A stretch of 64,000 nucleotides of DNA from Candidatus Zixiibacteriota bacterium (GTDB lineage Bacteria; Zixibacteria; MSB-5A5; GN15; FEB-12): the NCBI GenBank assembly GCA_028289585.1, contig JANQPI010000035.1, forward strand, positions 404,717-468,716, read 5' to 3'. The notes beneath the pieces were generated by a model. The model had not been told where the DNA came from. It worked only from the letters and a program-made list of their open reading frames with translations, and did not search any database. A program made the translations under genes and the position numbers. Below, piece after piece: positions 18,012-29,223 of the stretch (the stretch's first letter is position 1; every line of letters starts with the position of its first letter).

Positions 18012-19412
18012 ATGTCCGAACCGTCACCACTTGCCTCAGCGCCGGCGAAATTCTCCGCGGAGATTGTCTCCGGTCCGCTGTTGCGATCGGTCTTGCGCCT
18101 AGCCATTCCCGCGTCGCTCGGAATGATCACCGAGGTCCTGCTTAACATCACCGACTTCTTCTGGATTGGACACCTCGGACCGGCCGCCCAGAACGCGATA
18201 ACAGCTTCGATGATTGTGGTCTGGACCGCACACTCGGTGATGTCGCTGATAACGATTGGCCTTACCGCTCTCGTCGCCCGTGCCGTTGGAAGTCGCGTTA
18301 TCGACTCGGCTCGTTCACTTCTCTGGCAGGGGGTCTATCTGGCCATAGGTGTCGGTGTCGGAGCGGCGCTCGCGGGATATCTCTTAGCACCCGCGATCAT
18401 GCGCTTCATGTCGGTAGATCAACCAACGTTTGACTACGCGGTACCGTACCTTCGCATTTTCTTTCTCTCCGGAGTGTTCTTTGCGCTCATCGAAGGCGGC
18501 TATGCGGCCCTGCGGGCTTCGGGTAACACGAGGCATCCGGCGGTCATCGCCGTCATCATCGTTGTCGTCAACATGATCCTTGATCCGCTGCTGATCTTTG
18601 GTATCGGTCCGCTGCCGCGTCTCGAAGTTGCCGGAGCTGCTCTTGCTACAGCTCTTGCGATTTTCGTTGGAGCTATCGCCGTTGCCGTGTCACTCGCCCG
18701 GGGTGGCCTCGGGTATGCGATAGGGCGAGCTGTCCGCATCAGGTGGCAACAGATCGGCGAGATCGTTCGGATCTCCTTTCCGATTACCGTGTTGCAGCTC
18801 TCCTTCGTGGCGGTCTACTGGTTTCTGATTCGAATTGTTCAGGAGTTTGGGACGTCTGCCGGTGCGGCAATGGGCATCGGTAATCGCATGGAGTCGATCA
18901 GCTACCTGTTGGCTACTGGTATCGGCATGGCTGCGGCGACGATTGTCGGCCAGAATCTTGGTGCTGGCAAGCCGGACCGGGCCGCCCGTGGGGCGTGGGT
19001 TGCAACAGGGCTCGGTGTCGGCGTCACGGTCATCATCTCGGTCGTTTTCCTGGCCGTTCCAGAGTCGCTTGCTCGCGTCTTTTCCGCCGATCCCGAGGTC
19101 GTGAACATTGCGGTTGACTATCTGGTGATTCTCGGATTATCCCAAATGACGATGGCCATAGAGATCATTCTCGGTGAGGCATTCTCGGGATCGGGAGACA
19201 CCGTGCCGCCCGCAGCGGTGACTGTTCCGGGATCGATCCTTCGCATTCCACTCGCCTACTGGTTATGCTTCGATATGGAATTGGGTATCAACGGGGTGTG
19301 GTGGAGTTTGACGATCACCACCGGTCTCAAGGCGATCGTACTGGCGATCTGGTTCCGCGCCAATCGCTGGCAGCGGTTTGCAGTCAAACCGGTCGGAGGC
19401 AGCGGTGACTGA
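18012..19412 (+). CDS. MATE family multidrug/sodium-type efflux transporter
   Basis: The protein (466 residues from the ATG at 18012) has about 12 hydrophobic segments in two homologous halves, as in MATE exporters (for example GPLLRSVLRLAIPASLGMIT and later GEIVRISFPITVLQL). An in-frame TTG at 17991 would add seven residues; neither start has a strong ribosome site. Drug, metabolite or cation-coupled export is typical, but the substrate is unknown. Its stop overlaps the start of the deacetylase-like gene by 8 bases. Confidence 0.88.
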   Translation: MSEPSPLASAPAKFSAEIVSGPLLRSVLRLAIPASLGMITEVLLNITDFFWIGHLGPAAQNAITASMIVVWTAHSVMSLITIGLTALVARAVGSRVIDSARSLLWQGVYLAIGVGVGAALAGYLLAPAIMRFMSVDQPTFDYAVPYLRIFFLSGVFFALIEGGYAALRASGNTRHPAVIAVIIVVVNMILDPLLIFGIGPLPRLEVAGAALATALAIFVGAIAVAVSLARGGLGYAIGRAVRIRWQQIGEIVRISFPITVLQLSFVAVYWFLIRIVQEFGTSAGAAMGIGNRMESISYLLATGIGMAAATIVGQNLGAGKPDRAARGAWVATGLGVGVTVIISVVFLAVPESLARVFSADPEVVNIAVDYLVILGLSQMTMAIEIILGEAFSGSGDTVPPAAVTVPGSILRIPLAYWLCFDMELGINGVWWSLTITTGLKAIVLAIWFRANRWQRFAVKPVGGSGD

Positions 19413-20346
19413 AATCGGGATTCGACAGTGTGCTAACAGCGATACTCACCCAGCTCCACCAGGGCATCCGGAAGCAGCCTCCAAGCTTGCCCCCCTGTTG
19501 GCATGGTTAAAAACGCAGCCACATCCATGGCTACACTTTCGGCCCAGCCAGGAGCATGGCGAGGAGCCTGTTGCCCGTGTCCATGGCGATGACTACGTCC
19601 AGCGGCTCAAGCGAACGTTGACAACCAGCGGATACTTCGATGCGGATACGTACTACTCGGAACGGAGTTGGGACGCGGTTTGCACCGCTGTTGACGCGGC
19701 GTTAAGTGCTGTCGACGACGTTGAGTCCGGGACGGGACCTTCGGTGCAATTTGTTGTCGCCCGTCCTCCTGGCCATCACTGCGAACAGCATCGACCAATG
19801 GGCTTTTGTCTTGTCAATACGATCGCCATCGCCACACAGTATGCGCGCGATTCGTATGACCGTTATCGACGCGTTGCGATTCTCGATTTCGATGTTCATC
19901 ACGGGAACGGAACGCAGCAGATATTCTTTCCGCGCGATGATGTGCTCTTTGTTTCAACTCATCAGTATCCATATTACCCCGGAACCGGTAGCCGTGTTGA
20001 GACCGGTGTTGGAACAGGTGTGGGATTTACGCTCAATCTTCCACATCCCGCGCACACGCCCGCGGATCTGGTCCTTGAAACGTTTACTGTTGAAACTGGG
20101 GAAGCGCTGAAGCTGTTTGCACCCGACCTCATCATGGTTTCGGTCGGTTTCGACGGTCACGTCGATGACCCGCTCGCACAGTGGCTGCTCACGGATGACT
20201 CGTTCCGACGCCTGGGAAGCGTCATTCGTCAGTGGAGCGAAGAGTACTGCGGTGGTCGATTAGTCAATCTGCTGGAGGGAGGCTATTCTCCCGATGCAAA
20301 TCGATCGGCGGCCGCAGCCTATTTAGAGGGGTTACATAATGGCTAA
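19405..20346 (+). CDS. Histone deacetylase family amidohydrolase
   Basis: The 313-residue protein belongs to the arginase/HDAC fold, acting on acetyl-lysine, acetylpolyamines or similar amides. It has THPAPPGHPEAASKL near the start, the catalytic His pair in ARPPGHHCEQHRPMGFC, the metal-site DFDVHHGNGTQ, STHQYPYYPGTG, and SVGFDGHVDDPLAQ. The GTG at 19405 is chosen because GGAGG lies 5 bases upstream; a TTG at 19378 is in frame but poorer. It is coupled to the MATE gene by an 8-base overlap and to the FAH-family gene by another 8. The substrate is not known. Confidence 0.9.
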   Translation: MTEIGIRQCANSDTHPAPPGHPEAASKLAPLLAWLKTQPHPWLHFRPSQEHGEEPVARVHGDDYVQRLKRTLTTSGYFDADTYYSERSWDAVCTAVDAALSAVDDVESGTGPSVQFVVARPPGHHCEQHRPMGFCLVNTIAIATQYARDSYDRYRRVAILDFDVHHGNGTQQIFFPRDDVLFVSTHQYPYYPGTGSRVETGVGTGVGFTLNLPHPAHTPADLVLETFTVETGEALKLFAPDLIMVSVGFDGHVDDPLAQWLLTDDSFRRLGSVIRQWSEEYCGGRLVNLLEGGYSPDANRSAAAAYLEGLHNG

Positions 20347-21121
20347 ACGATTTGTTCGAGTGAAATCACGTGATACCCGAACATCAATGTGGGGTGAACT
20401 CCGTAGCAATGTGATTCATCTTCTCGATGGTGCTCCATACGCCGGGGGAAAGGAAATCGGCGACACCATGGACAACGAGGGAGCAACCCGGATCGCACCG
20501 GTGACGCCATCAAAGATCCTTGCCATCGGTCTGAATTATCATGCGCATGTTGAGGCTTCCCAGTCGGCCGACCATGCCCCCCGCGAACCGTTTTACTTCT
20601 TCAAGCCACCGTCGAGTATCATCGGACCCGGCGATAGCATTGAGCATCCTAGGGTTTCCGAGCGTGTTGACTACGAAGCGGAGCTCGGAGTTGTCATTGG
20701 CCGGTATGCTCGAAGAGTATCTGAGGAAGCGGCAGAAGACTACATCTTCGGATTTACGTGTGTCAACGATGTAACTGCTCGCGATCTTCAACGAACCGAC
20801 AAGCAATGGTCACGCGCTAAAGGATTTGATACGTTCTGCCCGGTTGGTCCCGAGATCGTCACGGATTTGAACTGGCGCGATACGCTGGTTGAGGGGGTCC
20901 TCAACGGAGAGGTCAAACAGTCCGGATCGACGGCACTGATGATTTTTTCGATCCCAACGCTGATTTCGTATCTTTCCCGTATTCATACCTTGGAACCGGG
21001 TGATTTGATCGCAACCGGTACACCTGCGGGAATCGCTCCGATGCAGCCGGGTGATGAAATCACCGTGCGTATCGCAGGTATCGGCGCGCTGAGCAATCAC
21101 GTGACGTCGGAGGTGAACTAG
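20339..21121 (+). CDS. Fumarylacetoacetate hydrolase (FAH) family protein
   Basis: The 260-residue protein has the FAH C-terminal catalytic fold: PSKILAIGLNYHAH, FFKPPSSIIGPGDSI, the metal-binding VDYEAELGVVIGR, FGFTCVNDVTARDLQ, KGFDTFCPVGPEIV, and GDLIATGTPAGIAP. Members act as acylpyruvate hydrolases, hydratases or decarboxylases in aromatic catabolism, so the precise reaction stays open. A GAGGGG ribosome site precedes the ATG, which overlaps the deacetylase-like gene by 8 bases. Confidence 0.9.
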   Translation: MAKRFVRVKSRDTRTSMWGELRSNVIHLLDGAPYAGGKEIGDTMDNEGATRIAPVTPSKILAIGLNYHAHVEASQSADHAPREPFYFFKPPSSIIGPGDSIEHPRVSERVDYEAELGVVIGRYARRVSEEAAEDYIFGFTCVNDVTARDLQRTDKQWSRAKGFDTFCPVGPEIVTDLNWRDTLVEGVLNGEVKQSGSTALMIFSIPTLISYLSRIHTLEPGDLIATGTPAGIAPMQPGDEITVRIAGIGALSNHVTSEVN

Positions 21122-21197
21122 TTAGTCCGCAACGCTGTATTGATGCAACGCCGCCGCCGATAGCTTCGTCTATAGGCTATTGGGGATCCTGTGGCTT

Positions 21198-22388
21198 GTG
21201 ACTGAACGATTGTATTACAGCGATAGCTACCGGCTGTCATTTGATGCAACAGTAGTCCGATCCGATGAGAACGATCAAGTGCATCACACGGTACTTGATC
21301 GCACGGCTTTCTATCCGACCTCGGGTGGACAACTGCATGACACTGGGCATCTTGGAGCGGCCCCCATAATCGACGTGATCGATCTGAACGGCGAAATCGT
21401 TCATGTTAGCACCAACCCCGTTGGACAACCGGGTGACCTGGTCGAAGGAAAGATCGATGAGGCTCGCCGACGCCGTTTTCGTCAGATGCATACGGCTCAG
21501 CACCTTTTGTCACAGATGGTTGAACGTCACTGTGGCCTTCCAACGCTCTCGGTCCATCTTGGTGAGTCCTACGGAGCGATAGAGTTGCCGGGCAACTCTA
21601 TCGATGAGCTGAGTCTGGCCGCTGCATTCGATGCGAGCAATCTTGCCATTGCACAAAACACGGTGGTATCGACTCGTTTCCTGACACCTGATGAAGCAGC
21701 GGCTCTGCCGCTTCGCAAAGGGCCATCGAACCATGATCAGATTCGTGTCATTCAGATTGGCGAGATCGACTACTCCGCCTGTGGGGGAACGCATTGCCGA
21801 TCGACAGCCGAAATTGGCCTGATCGCTCATCTCGACACCCGCCCGCAACGCGGTAACAGCCTGGTGCGGTGGCTTGCCGGCGATATGGCGCGTGATGACT
21901 ATTGGCAGCGATTGTCGATCACTCGCGAGCTGGCTAACGAGTTGTCGACGTCGGTCGACCATCTTCTGTCGGTAGTTAGTCAGCGACTTGAGGAGGCGAC
22001 GCAGCTGCGACGCGACAAATCACGGCTCCTGTCGGAGCTCATGTCATCTCGAGTAACGGACGTCGTTGAGCACCGCCGTGAAAGTGCATCCGGAACCTGG
22101 GTTGCGACGGAGGCGGGCGATTTCTCCGGCAAACTCACGTCGGCCTTTGCATCGACCATTGCCGAAGCGATAGGCGGCATCGCACTTGTCTACGACGGTA
22201 CCCGCGTCACTGTCGCCTCCCGCCACGATTCGCTGTCTGCCCAGGGACTCATCACGGAACTGTGCGCTCGATCTGCATGGCGCGGTGGGGGAAGTGACTC
22301 GCTGGGCAACATCGGACCAGTTAAGCCGGGATCTTGGCCGGAGTTTCAGGCGATTGTTGCAGAGTTGCTGGCAGGTGGTGCGAGTTGA
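21198..22388 (+). CDS. Free-standing alanyl-tRNA editing protein (AlaX-type) with DHHA1 tail
   Basis: The roughly 396-residue protein matches the editing and C-terminal parts of alanyl-tRNA synthetase without the aminoacylation core. It has TAFYPTSGGQLHDTG, the zinc motif HTAQHLL (HxxxH) and CGGTHCRSTAEIG (CxxxH), then a coiled region and a DHHA1-like end with WRGGGSDSLGNIG. Such proteins hydrolyse mischarged Ser- or Gly-tRNA-Ala in trans. The GTG at 21198 is preferred over a TTG at 21180. About 75 bases precede it. The LptD-like gene overlaps its stop. Confidence 0.87.
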   Translation: MTERLYYSDSYRLSFDATVVRSDENDQVHHTVLDRTAFYPTSGGQLHDTGHLGAAPIIDVIDLNGEIVHVSTNPVGQPGDLVEGKIDEARRRRFRQMHTAQHLLSQMVERHCGLPTLSVHLGESYGAIELPGNSIDELSLAAAFDASNLAIAQNTVVSTRFLTPDEAAALPLRKGPSNHDQIRVIQIGEIDYSACGGTHCRSTAEIGLIAHLDTRPQRGNSLVRWLAGDMARDDYWQRLSITRELANELSTSVDHLLSVVSQRLEEATQLRRDKSRLLSELMSSRVTDVVEHRRESASGTWVATEAGDFSGKLTSAFASTIAEAIGGIALVYDGTRVTVASRHDSLSAQGLITELCARSAWRGGGSDSLGNIGPVKPGSWPEFQAIVAELLAGGAS

Positions 22389-25300
22389 CGGTGCGACTTC
22401 TTCTTGTCGTCATACTCCTCGGACTTACGAGGCTGACTGTGGCAGCGCAATCCAGTCTTGAGGATCGCTTGCAACTGCTCAGAGCGGGGTCGTTTGAGAT
22501 TGTCTTCGGAGATCAGGACACGACGGTGGTATCCGGTGACGTTCTCTTTGCTATCTCCGGTGGTACAATTGCGTGCGATTCCGCGTTCTGGCTGCGGGGA
22601 GAACGAGCGATTCTGATGGGAAACGTGGCCATCGAAGACTCGCTCTACCGCCTCTTAGCGGACTCTGTTGATTACAACCTGCTCACGGGTATCGCCGATG
22701 CAACCGGTGATCCCGTTGAACTGTGGTCACGATCGGATTCTCTGTACGCCATCGGTCCGTACGTGTGGTATCATCGCAGTGCTGAGCAATTCTACATGGA
22801 CGAACGTCCGACACTCTATATCGGTTATCCCGACACCACCACTATGACCGAGGTGATCGCCAATACGTTTCGCTTCACATCATCTACTGAGCGTGGCGAG
22901 GCGAATGGGGACGTTGTGATTTCCAATGATCAGTTTCGCGCGACCGCCGAGTGTGCCGTGTTTCGATCTCCGGAAGGGCTTCTCGACCTCTACGGCGAAC
23001 CAGAGTTACTACGACGGCGGTCGGTGATTCGCGGGTCTCTGATCTCGATTTTAAGTACCGACGATGACCTCCGTCGTATTGACGTTCTTGACTCGGCCTA
23101 CGGCGAATTCAACGAGCCGATCAACGACACCTCCCTGGAGATGGATCGGTCGCAGCTCTCTGGAGACCGTATCATTTTTGATTTTCGCAACGGTGACCTA
23201 ACCCGGGTAACCTGTTTCGGTCAGGCATATTCGTGGTATTTCCCTGCCTCACGTGGCTCCGACGAGCGAAATCAAAACAGCGTTTCGGGTGATACGATTC
23301 GACTCAATGTCTTCCAGGAGGATTTAGAGTCGGTTGAAGTCGAGGGGGGAGCGATTGGAACCTTCATCGCAACGCGCACCGAGATCGTCGACTCCGTACC
23401 GGTCGATCGGGCCGATACAGTTGACTATGCCTCGCAGACGATTGTGTATCGCATTCCCGATTCCACGATTACCCTGTCCCGAAACGCTTCGGTTGTCTCC
23501 GGACGGTTCGGATTGACCGCTCATGAAGTAGAGTTCGATACCGAGGCCGATGTTATTGAGGCGTTCTCTGCCGATGAGATCGGCCGACGCCGTGATACCG
23601 TCGATAATCCGTTCATCAGTGACTATCAACCGAATGCGATTCCCGTCGTTCTACGCGACGGCGAACAGGAACTCTTTGGTGATTTTCTTGAATACTCCCT
23701 GCGTACCGAGAAGGGACGGATCGTTCAGTCGAAGACCGCCTACGAAACCGGATTCTTCTACGGCGACAAGCTGTACCGCGAAAGCCGCGACATCTATTAC
23801 TTGAAAGATGGACGGTACACGACCTGCAACCTCGACGAGCCTCATTTTCATTTCTATTCGACCGATCTCAAGCTGATTGAGGGGGATAAGCTCATTGCTC
23901 GTCCTGTGGTCTTCTCGCTCGGTCGACTTCCACTCTTTGCCATACCGTACTACGTTTTTCCGTTGCAGAAGGGAAGACGATCGGGATTTACCACGTTCTC
24001 TCTTGGCAACATTGAGCGAGGCGAACGCTTCGTGCGGAATCTCGGTTACTACTGGGCACCGTCGCAATACGTTGATCTGCAGTCGGCCTTCGATTACTTC
24101 GAAAACGGCAACACACTCAACTGGTACAACCGATTTCGCTACAAGAAGCTCTATACGTTCGAGGGATCTGTCGAAGCGAACCTCGCGCGACAGACGACCT
24201 ACAGTCGAACCCTGGCGATCGAACAGCCGTCGACACGCTGGACGTTCACCGGCCGCCATTCCCATACGCTGAGTCCCAGCCTGAGCTTCACGGCCAACGC
24301 CAACTTCGTCTCTGATGCTACCTACTACAACGACTTCTCTGCTGACCTTGAAGATCGACTCAACCGTACGCTACGCTCCGACTTCCGGATTCAGAAACGG
24401 TTCGGTCGCCAGACCGCGCTGTCGGTTACGGGTATTCGTGATGAGAACCTTGACACAGAATCGCTCAATCTGACGCTTCCCAGTGCAAGTCTGTCGTTAC
24501 CGACAATCAAACCGTTCGGCTCGGGAACGAAGGACGAAAACGGTCGCCTTCAACAGCGTTGGTACAATTCGATTGCGCTGCGGTACCAGCCATCGCTCAT
24601 CAACGTTGCTAACCGCAGTACGATCGACGAAATCGATACGCTATCAAATCCCGGAGATACGATTCTGGTGACCGATACATCGGGCGTGCGGAGCCGCCGA
24701 GAGTATACGCGGATCGACCAATCGGTAACGGCTAGTGGTCGTCAGACATTACTGAAATACATCGATCTTGTGCCGTCGGTGTCGTATAGCGAGAGCTGGT
24801 ATCGCATCTATCGAACCGACCAATCAGAGACAGCGGGAATTGAGGGAGATGCGAATTACCGTACGTCCTCCGCACGATTTAGCGTCAGTAGCTCGACGAC
24901 CCTGTATGGAACGGTATATCCAAATCTGTTTGGGTTGTCGGGAATTCGACAGGTATTGAAGCCATCAGTGAGCTACAACTACACCCCGGCTTCCAATCGA
25001 AATGCGGAGATCGCAGCGTTTGCCGGTGGTACTGTGGGGCCGGAGCGAGCGACGCAGTCGCTCGGAATCAGTCTGTCGCAGGACTATTTGTTGCGGATTG
25101 GTCGCGATGAACTCGCGCGTACGCTCAATCTCGTAACGATTACGTCGCGAACAAGCTATAACTTCGAGAACGACGAGCGCCCCTGGGGTCTGATCAGTTC
25201 GTCCTACAATTCCAATGTGCTGCCGAATTTCCGGTTCTACGGCAGTTTCACCCATGATCCCTACAAGCCCGGGACGAACGAGCTCTCGTTCTGGTCGCCC

Positions 25301-25771
25301 TACCTGCTCGATTTCACCTTTAATACCACCCTCACCCTCCGCGGCTCGCGATTTCTCTTCGATCAGCCGTTCGATCAGGAGGTGGCGTCGACGGTCGAGT
25401 CCGAGGCCGATGGAGGCCTGCCAGGGGGCAGTAACTGGGACTTGGGGGCGACGTTTACCTATCGCGAAACGGGTCGCCACAACGGCAATTTCCGCAAGAC
25501 GAGTTTTCTGAATGTGAACCTGAATTTCAGTCTAACTCCAACTACGCGAATAGCTTACTCGCAGTATTACGACCTCGAAGCGGATGAAACGGTCAACAGC
25601 CAGGTCTCCATCACCAAGCAGATTCACTGTTGGACCGGGTTCTTCTACTGGGTCCCCGTCGGCTCGAATCGCGGTTTCGGTTTTCGGCTCAATGTGACAG
25701 CCCTGCCGGAGATCAAGCTCGACAACTCCCAGACTCCGCTGCGCACCGACCTCCTCCAGTCTTCGCGTTGA
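22385..25771 (+). CDS. lptD: LptD-like LPS assembly outer membrane protein
   Basis: A TTG at 22385, overlapping the upstream stop and preceded by AGGTGG, opens a 1128-residue protein with a signal peptide (LLLVVILLGLTRLTVAAQ). The first part holds OstA/LptA-like beta-jellyroll repeats (for example ERAILMGNVAIEDSLYRLLA and RGEANGDVVISNDQFRATAE). The LptD core contains LPLFAIPYYVFPLQKGRRSG, and the remainder is a long alternating beta-strand barrel. It should insert LPS into the outer leaflet with LptE, which is not visible here. The length exceeds the E. coli protein and resembles LptD-like proteins of the Bacteroidota/FCB group. Confidence 0.88.
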   Translation: MTVRLLLVVILLGLTRLTVAAQSSLEDRLQLLRAGSFEIVFGDQDTTVVSGDVLFAISGGTIACDSAFWLRGERAILMGNVAIEDSLYRLLADSVDYNLLTGIADATGDPVELWSRSDSLYAIGPYVWYHRSAEQFYMDERPTLYIGYPDTTTMTEVIANTFRFTSSTERGEANGDVVISNDQFRATAECAVFRSPEGLLDLYGEPELLRRRSVIRGSLISILSTDDDLRRIDVLDSAYGEFNEPINDTSLEMDRSQLSGDRIIFDFRNGDLTRVTCFGQAYSWYFPASRGSDERNQNSVSGDTIRLNVFQEDLESVEVEGGAIGTFIATRTEIVDSVPVDRADTVDYASQTIVYRIPDSTITLSRNASVVSGRFGLTAHEVEFDTEADVIEAFSADEIGRRRDTVDNPFISDYQPNAIPVVLRDGEQELFGDFLEYSLRTEKGRIVQSKTAYETGFFYGDKLYRESRDIYYLKDGRYTTCNLDEPHFHFYSTDLKLIEGDKLIARPVVFSLGRLPLFAIPYYVFPLQKGRRSGFTTFSLGNIERGERFVRNLGYYWAPSQYVDLQSAFDYFENGNTLNWYNRFRYKKLYTFEGSVEANLARQTTYSRTLAIEQPSTRWTFTGRHSHTLSPSLSFTANANFVSDATYYNDFSADLEDRLNRTLRSDFRIQKRFGRQTALSVTGIRDENLDTESLNLTLPSASLSLPTIKPFGSGTKDENGRLQQRWYNSIALRYQPSLINVANRSTIDEIDTLSNPGDTILVTDTSGVRSRREYTRIDQSVTASGRQTLLKYIDLVPSVSYSESWYRIYRTDQSETAGIEGDANYRTSSARFSVSSSTTLYGTVYPNLFGLSGIRQVLKPSVSYNYTPASNRNAEIAAFAGGTVGPERATQSLGISLSQDYLLRIGRDELARTLNLVTITSRTSYNFENDERPWGLISSSYNSNVLPNFRFYGSFTHDPYKPGTNELSFWSPYLLDFTFNTTLTLRGSRFLFDQPFDQEVASTVESEADGGLPGGSNWDLGATFTYRETGRHNGNFRKTSFLNVNLNFSLTPTTRIAYSQYYDLEADETVNSQVSITKQIHCWTGFFYWVPVGSNRGFGFRLNVTALPEIKLDNSQTPLRTDLLQSSR

Positions 25772-25892
25772 TTTTCCGGGCTTTTTCGGCCCTTCGCGGG
25801 TATTGTTTTAGTTGAACAGCCCCTTCATCGCCGTTGATTTGGCGGCGTAAACAAGGTCAACCCGCAAGATTTTCCACATGGGAGATACACGC

Positions 25893-26168
25893 ATGACGAA
25901 AGATGAAATGATTGCCATGATTGCCGAGAAGTCCGGAATCACCAAGCGCCAGGCGACCGATGCGCTCGACTCGTTCTTCGAAGGCGTAACCGACCAACTG
26001 TCCAAGGGCAGCAAGGTCAGCTTCACTGGATTTGGGACGTTCGACGTTTCCCAGCGCAAGGCCCGCACTGGACGCAATCCGCAGACCGGAGCAGAGATCC
26101 AGATTCCGGCCTCGCAGGTTCCTGTCTTCCGGGCCGGTAAAAAGCTCAAGGAAGCCGTGAGAAAGTAA
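25893..26168 (+). CDS. hup: HU/IHF family histone-like DNA-binding protein
   Basis: The 91-residue protein has the HU pattern: MTKDEMIAMIAEKSGITKRQ, the VSFTGFGTFDV turn, and the beta-arm RTGRNPQTGAEIQIPASQVP with the DNA-intercalating Pro after RNPQTG. The ATG at 25893 has GGGAGA 7-8 bases upstream; the ATG at 25878 would add five residues without a ribosome site. A strong intrinsic terminator follows at 26188-26219, so HU is probably its own transcription unit or ends one. Confidence 0.94.
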   Translation: MTKDEMIAMIAEKSGITKRQATDALDSFFEGVTDQLSKGSKVSFTGFGTFDVSQRKARTGRNPQTGAEIQIPASQVPVFRAGKKLKEAVRK

Positions 26169-26187
26169 TCTCCAGCGGATTCGAATG

Positions 26188-26219
26188 AAGGGCAGGGCGA
26201 TTACTCCTGCCCTTTTTTT
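26188..26219 (+). terminator. Rho-independent terminator after HU
   Basis: A 7-base GC-rich stem (26190-26196 with 26206-26212), extended by A-T pairs, has a 9-base loop and is followed by seven T. It lies inside an upstream extension of the ftsK frame, which is a strong reason to start ftsK at 26230. Confidence 0.88.
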
Positions 26220-26229
26220 CGCTCTGACC

Positions 26230-28575
<2,346 letters not shown>

Positions 28576-28599
28576 CTCTCGACGCTGTATAACCAATTG

Positions 28600-29223
28600 A
28601 TGCTCAAGTCTTTACTGCTTGCCAGCGTTATCGGCTTTGGACTCACTGTGGCTCACGGCACGGACCACTCCGCGTTTGAGCAAATGAAGCAGGAGTTTGC
28701 CGATGCTGACTGCCTGGCTGTTCACTTTCTCTCGATTACGGAGTCCGAGGTGTTCGGCGACATTGATACGCTGGACGCGTCGGCGCTGATCGCTCGATCC
28801 GGTCGCTACCTGATCGACCTGGGTTCGGATGTCTACGCTTACGACGGTCAGACGCTAATCAGTTACTCGCGAATTGAGGCTCAAGCGACCCTGGAAAAGC
28901 GGTCCGCTGACGATCCGGCGAGTGAACTCGTGACGGTTTTGACACGTCTTGACGAACTGTACGCAACAACCGACCTTGGCACGGCTGAGGCATTTCGGTT
29001 GACCCGTCGAAGAGCGACGTCGACTGTCTTTCCCGAGTCGATTGACCTCTTGGTGGCCTACAAAGACAACAATTCGGTACGCCTCGACTATTTGGAGTAT
29101 CAGGATGCCAACGGTGATCGAAACCGCTTGGTCTTCTCTCGTGTCGAAGCGTTAGATTGTCCTGATGACGTTGGGCAACTAATTGTCCCAGATACGGTTG
29201 ATATTATATATCTGGACTGGTAG
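28600..29223 (+). CDS. lolA: LolA-like periplasmic outer-membrane lipoprotein carrier
   Basis: The 207-residue protein has an N-terminal signal peptide (LKSLLLASVIGFGLTVAHG) and a LolA-fold pattern, notably SGRYLIDLGSDVYAYDGQ followed by TLISYSRIEAQATLEK. LolA ferries lipoproteins from the inner membrane LolCDE to LolB. Its place directly behind ftsK matches the ftsK-lolA order of E. coli, which strengthens a call that similarity alone would leave moderate. The ATG at 28600 is used; a TTG lies immediately before it. Confidence 0.72.
   Translation: MLKSLLLASVIGFGLTVAHGTDHSAFEQMKQEFADADCLAVHFLSITESEVFGDIDTLDASALIARSGRYLIDLGSDVYAYDGQTLISYSRIEAQATLEKRSADDPASELVTVLTRLDELYATTDLGTAEAFRLTRRRATSTVFPESIDLLVAYKDNNSVRLDYLEYQDANGDRNRLVFSRVEALDCPDDVGQLIVPDTVDIIYLDW

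Noticed and set aside
26185-26229. Upstream start for ftsK at 26185
   Set aside because: It would place a strong intrinsic terminator within the first codons, and those codons lack family character.
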